64,000 bases of DNA from assembly GCF_000787375.1 (NCBI RefSeq), contig NZ_JRJU01000014.1:51122-115121 (forward strand), in the 5' to 3' direction. Shown here piece by piece: positions 62,752-64,000 of the stretch. The notes under the pieces are model-generated. The model made no database searches. It was given only the letters and a program-made list of their open reading frames with translations, and was not told the DNA's origin. The number at the start of each line of letters is the position of its first letter. Position 1 is the first letter of the stretch. The stretch comes from Halalkalibacter okhensis. GTDB taxonomy: Bacteria > Bacillota > Bacilli > Bacillales > Bacillaceae_D. The translations under genes were made by a program, and so were the position numbers.

Positions 62752-64000
62752 TTAAACGGCTTTTAATAACTTATTTTTATGATGCTTTTTAATTCTCTTA
62801 ATATCGAGCTGTATCATAAATGAAACGAGTAAAGCTATGAATAACATGATCGTAATAAGAAAGAAAGCGGGAGTATAGCTGCCAGTTGTTTCATAAATAT
62901 AGGCAACAGTAATTGGCCCGACCACACCAGCCAAAGACCAAGCGGTTAGAATATAGCCATGGATCGCTCCTAGTTCCTTTGTACCGAAAATGTCGCCTAT
63001 AAATGCTGGCAGAGCAGCAAACCCTCCACCATACGTAGTCATAATAAGAAAAATCAAAATTTGAAACAGAATCACATTTGAAACGATTGGGAGCGTTAAA
63101 AAGGCAATGATTTGGATAATGAAAAAGATCGAAAATACAGTTGATCTTCCTATATAATCGGATATAGTTGACCAGCCAATTCTTCCGCCCCCATTAAAGA
63201 TTCCCATGAGACCAACCATCGAGGCTGCTGACGCGACACTTAGCCCGATCATCTCTTGAGATAAAGGCGAGGCAACAGATATAATCATAATCCCTGAACT
63301 TATATTGATAAAAATCATCGTCCATAGCATCCAGAAACGTTTTGTTTTTATAGCTTCGTTTGCCGTTAGTTGTGCTAAATCTTCTGATACATTATTTTGT
63401 CCTTTTTCCTTGCTATTCTGTATGCCTTTAGGTATCCACCCTTGAGGAGGGCGAACAATATAGGATGCACCAGCTAACATTAAAAGAAGGTAGGTTGCAC
63501 CTAAAATGTAAAATGTATTTGTTACACCAACACTTTCAATGAGTCTTGCTGCAACAGGACTTGTAACTAGGGCACCAGCCCCAAAGCCAAATACAGCTAT
63601 ACCTGTAGCCAACCCTCTTCGATCAGGGAACCACTTCACTAACGTTGATACTGGAGAGATATATCCTAGTCCTAGTCCAATCCCTCCAATGACTCCATAC
63701 ATAATAAGAAATAAAGGCAAGGATTGAATCCAAACAGCAAAACCAGCACCAATTTGTCCGAAACTAAATAAAATAGCAGCGATGGTTGCTGATGTCCGGG
63801 GGCCCTTTTTTTCAACAAAGCGCCCCAGTGTAGCAGCAGATATCCCAAGAAATGCGATTGCTAAAGTAAAGGCAAGTGTAACTTGAGTACTTTTCCAGCC
63901 TACAGTTTGTGCTATTGGATTAGAATACACACTATAGGCGTAGGCTGATCCTATTGATAAATGAATGGCGACAGCTGATAAAGCTATCAGCCATCTATTT
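62752..64000 (-). CDS. MFS transporter, oxalate/formate antiporter (OxlT) type, 5' partial
   Basis: The gene runs off the window end: the frame is open through base 64000 (NRWLIALSAVAIHLSIGSAYAY...), so the start is not seen; 416 codons including the stop are visible. OxlT-family features are SIGSAYAYSVYSNPI at the first helix, GGIGLGLGYISPVSTLVKWFPDRRGLATG after helix 4, and GGGGRIGWSTISDYIGR-like (NGGGRIGWST) in the second half. Twelve spans expected. It could carry oxalate, formate or other monocarboxylates. A link to formate made by PflB is possible but the genes are far apart. Confidence 0.9.
   Translation of the reverse strand, partial: NRWLIALSAVAIHLSIGSAYAYSVYSNPIAQTVGWKSTQVTLAFTLAIAFLGISAATLGRFVEKKGPRTSATIAAILFSFGQIGAGFAVWIQSLPLFLIMYGVIGGIGLGLGYISPVSTLVKWFPDRRGLATGIAVFGFGAGALVTSPVAARLIESVGVTNTFYILGATYLLLMLAGASYIVRPPQGWIPKGIQNSKEKGQNNVSEDLAQLTANEAIKTKRFWMLWTMIFINISSGIMIISVASPLSQEMIGLSVASAASMVGLMGIFNGGGRIGWSTISDYIGRSTVFSIFFIIQIIAFLTLPIVSNVILFQILIFLIMTTYGGGFAALPAFIGDIFGTKELGAIHGYILTAWSLAGVVGPITVAYIYETTGSYTPAFFLITIMLFIALLVSFMIQLDIKRIKKHHKNKLLKAV

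Overview
The window looks like a chromosomal segment of a low-GC, endospore-forming Bacillaceae bacterium, possibly from an alkaliphilic or facultatively anaerobic lineage. Signs of this are an alpha/beta-type SASP, a LysM-GH18 cortex hydrolase (SleL/YaaH type), the yneT-parE-parC order known from Bacillus, and Bacillus-type FadR, MhqR, FapR, FNR and Rex sites. I see no rRNA, tRNA, CRISPR array, prophage or insertion sequence. Both ends cut genes: a PAS-GGDEF protein at the left and an OxlT-like MFS transporter at the right.

Layout. 0-9 kb: diguanylate cyclase end, a frameshifted molybdopterin oxidoreductase divergent from a LysR gene, thiolase, fadH under a FadR box, a frameshifted DUF2254 membrane protein, yneT. 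9-19 kb: parE-parC, a YdjM-like protein, pfkA, a YkvI-type transporter, and a cyclic-di-GMP-I riboswitch in front of a GAF-GGDEF-EAL protein. 19-25 kb: small conserved proteins, DacC-type carboxypeptidase, VanW protein, DUF3189, a YqeG-type phosphatase. 24.8-28.8 kb: an MhqR-like MarR regulator with flavin reductase, WrbA-type quinone reductase, quinol monooxygenase and NamA, a likely quinone/electrophile detoxification set; it encloses a gene-free stretch with two identical palindromes. 29-39 kb: patatin, frameshifted DUF3219, coat-like protein, alcohol dehydrogenase, speD, frameshifted SASP, a cNMP-binding/CPBP-protease fusion, acylphosphatase, fabH-fabF behind a FapR-like operator, and the spore hydrolase.

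39.9-49.1 kb is an anaerobic block: narK, nirBD, pflBA and hcp. Each of its four promoters has a TGTGA-N6-TCACA-type FNR site; at all four a plausible -10 box lies where an activator centred near -41.5 would place it. pflB also carries a perfect Rex-type operator downstream of its promoter, so oxygen and NADH/NAD signals probably meet there. 49-52.5 kb: an ECF sigma factor with a frameshifted DUF4179 anti-sigma gene and a second, divergent anti-sigma gene. 52.7-64 kb: LysR regulator with VOC protein, methyltransferase, polysaccharide deacetylase, ZIP transporter, HAD phosphatase, a kinase pseudogene with an internal deletion, a lipoprotein, a pentapeptide-repeat protein, a YvbK-like acetyltransferase and small hypotheticals.

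The most striking window-wide signal is that five conserved genes (1641-3679, 7128-8434, 30120-30421, 33329-33591, 49250-50550) are each broken by exactly one missing base in a homopolymer. Four of the five sites also read as -1 slippery heptamers. Systematic homopolymer under-calling is the simplest reading; real decay or recoding/slippage are alternatives. Start codons below were chosen by Shine-Dalgarno spacing and often lie downstream of the longest possible start.
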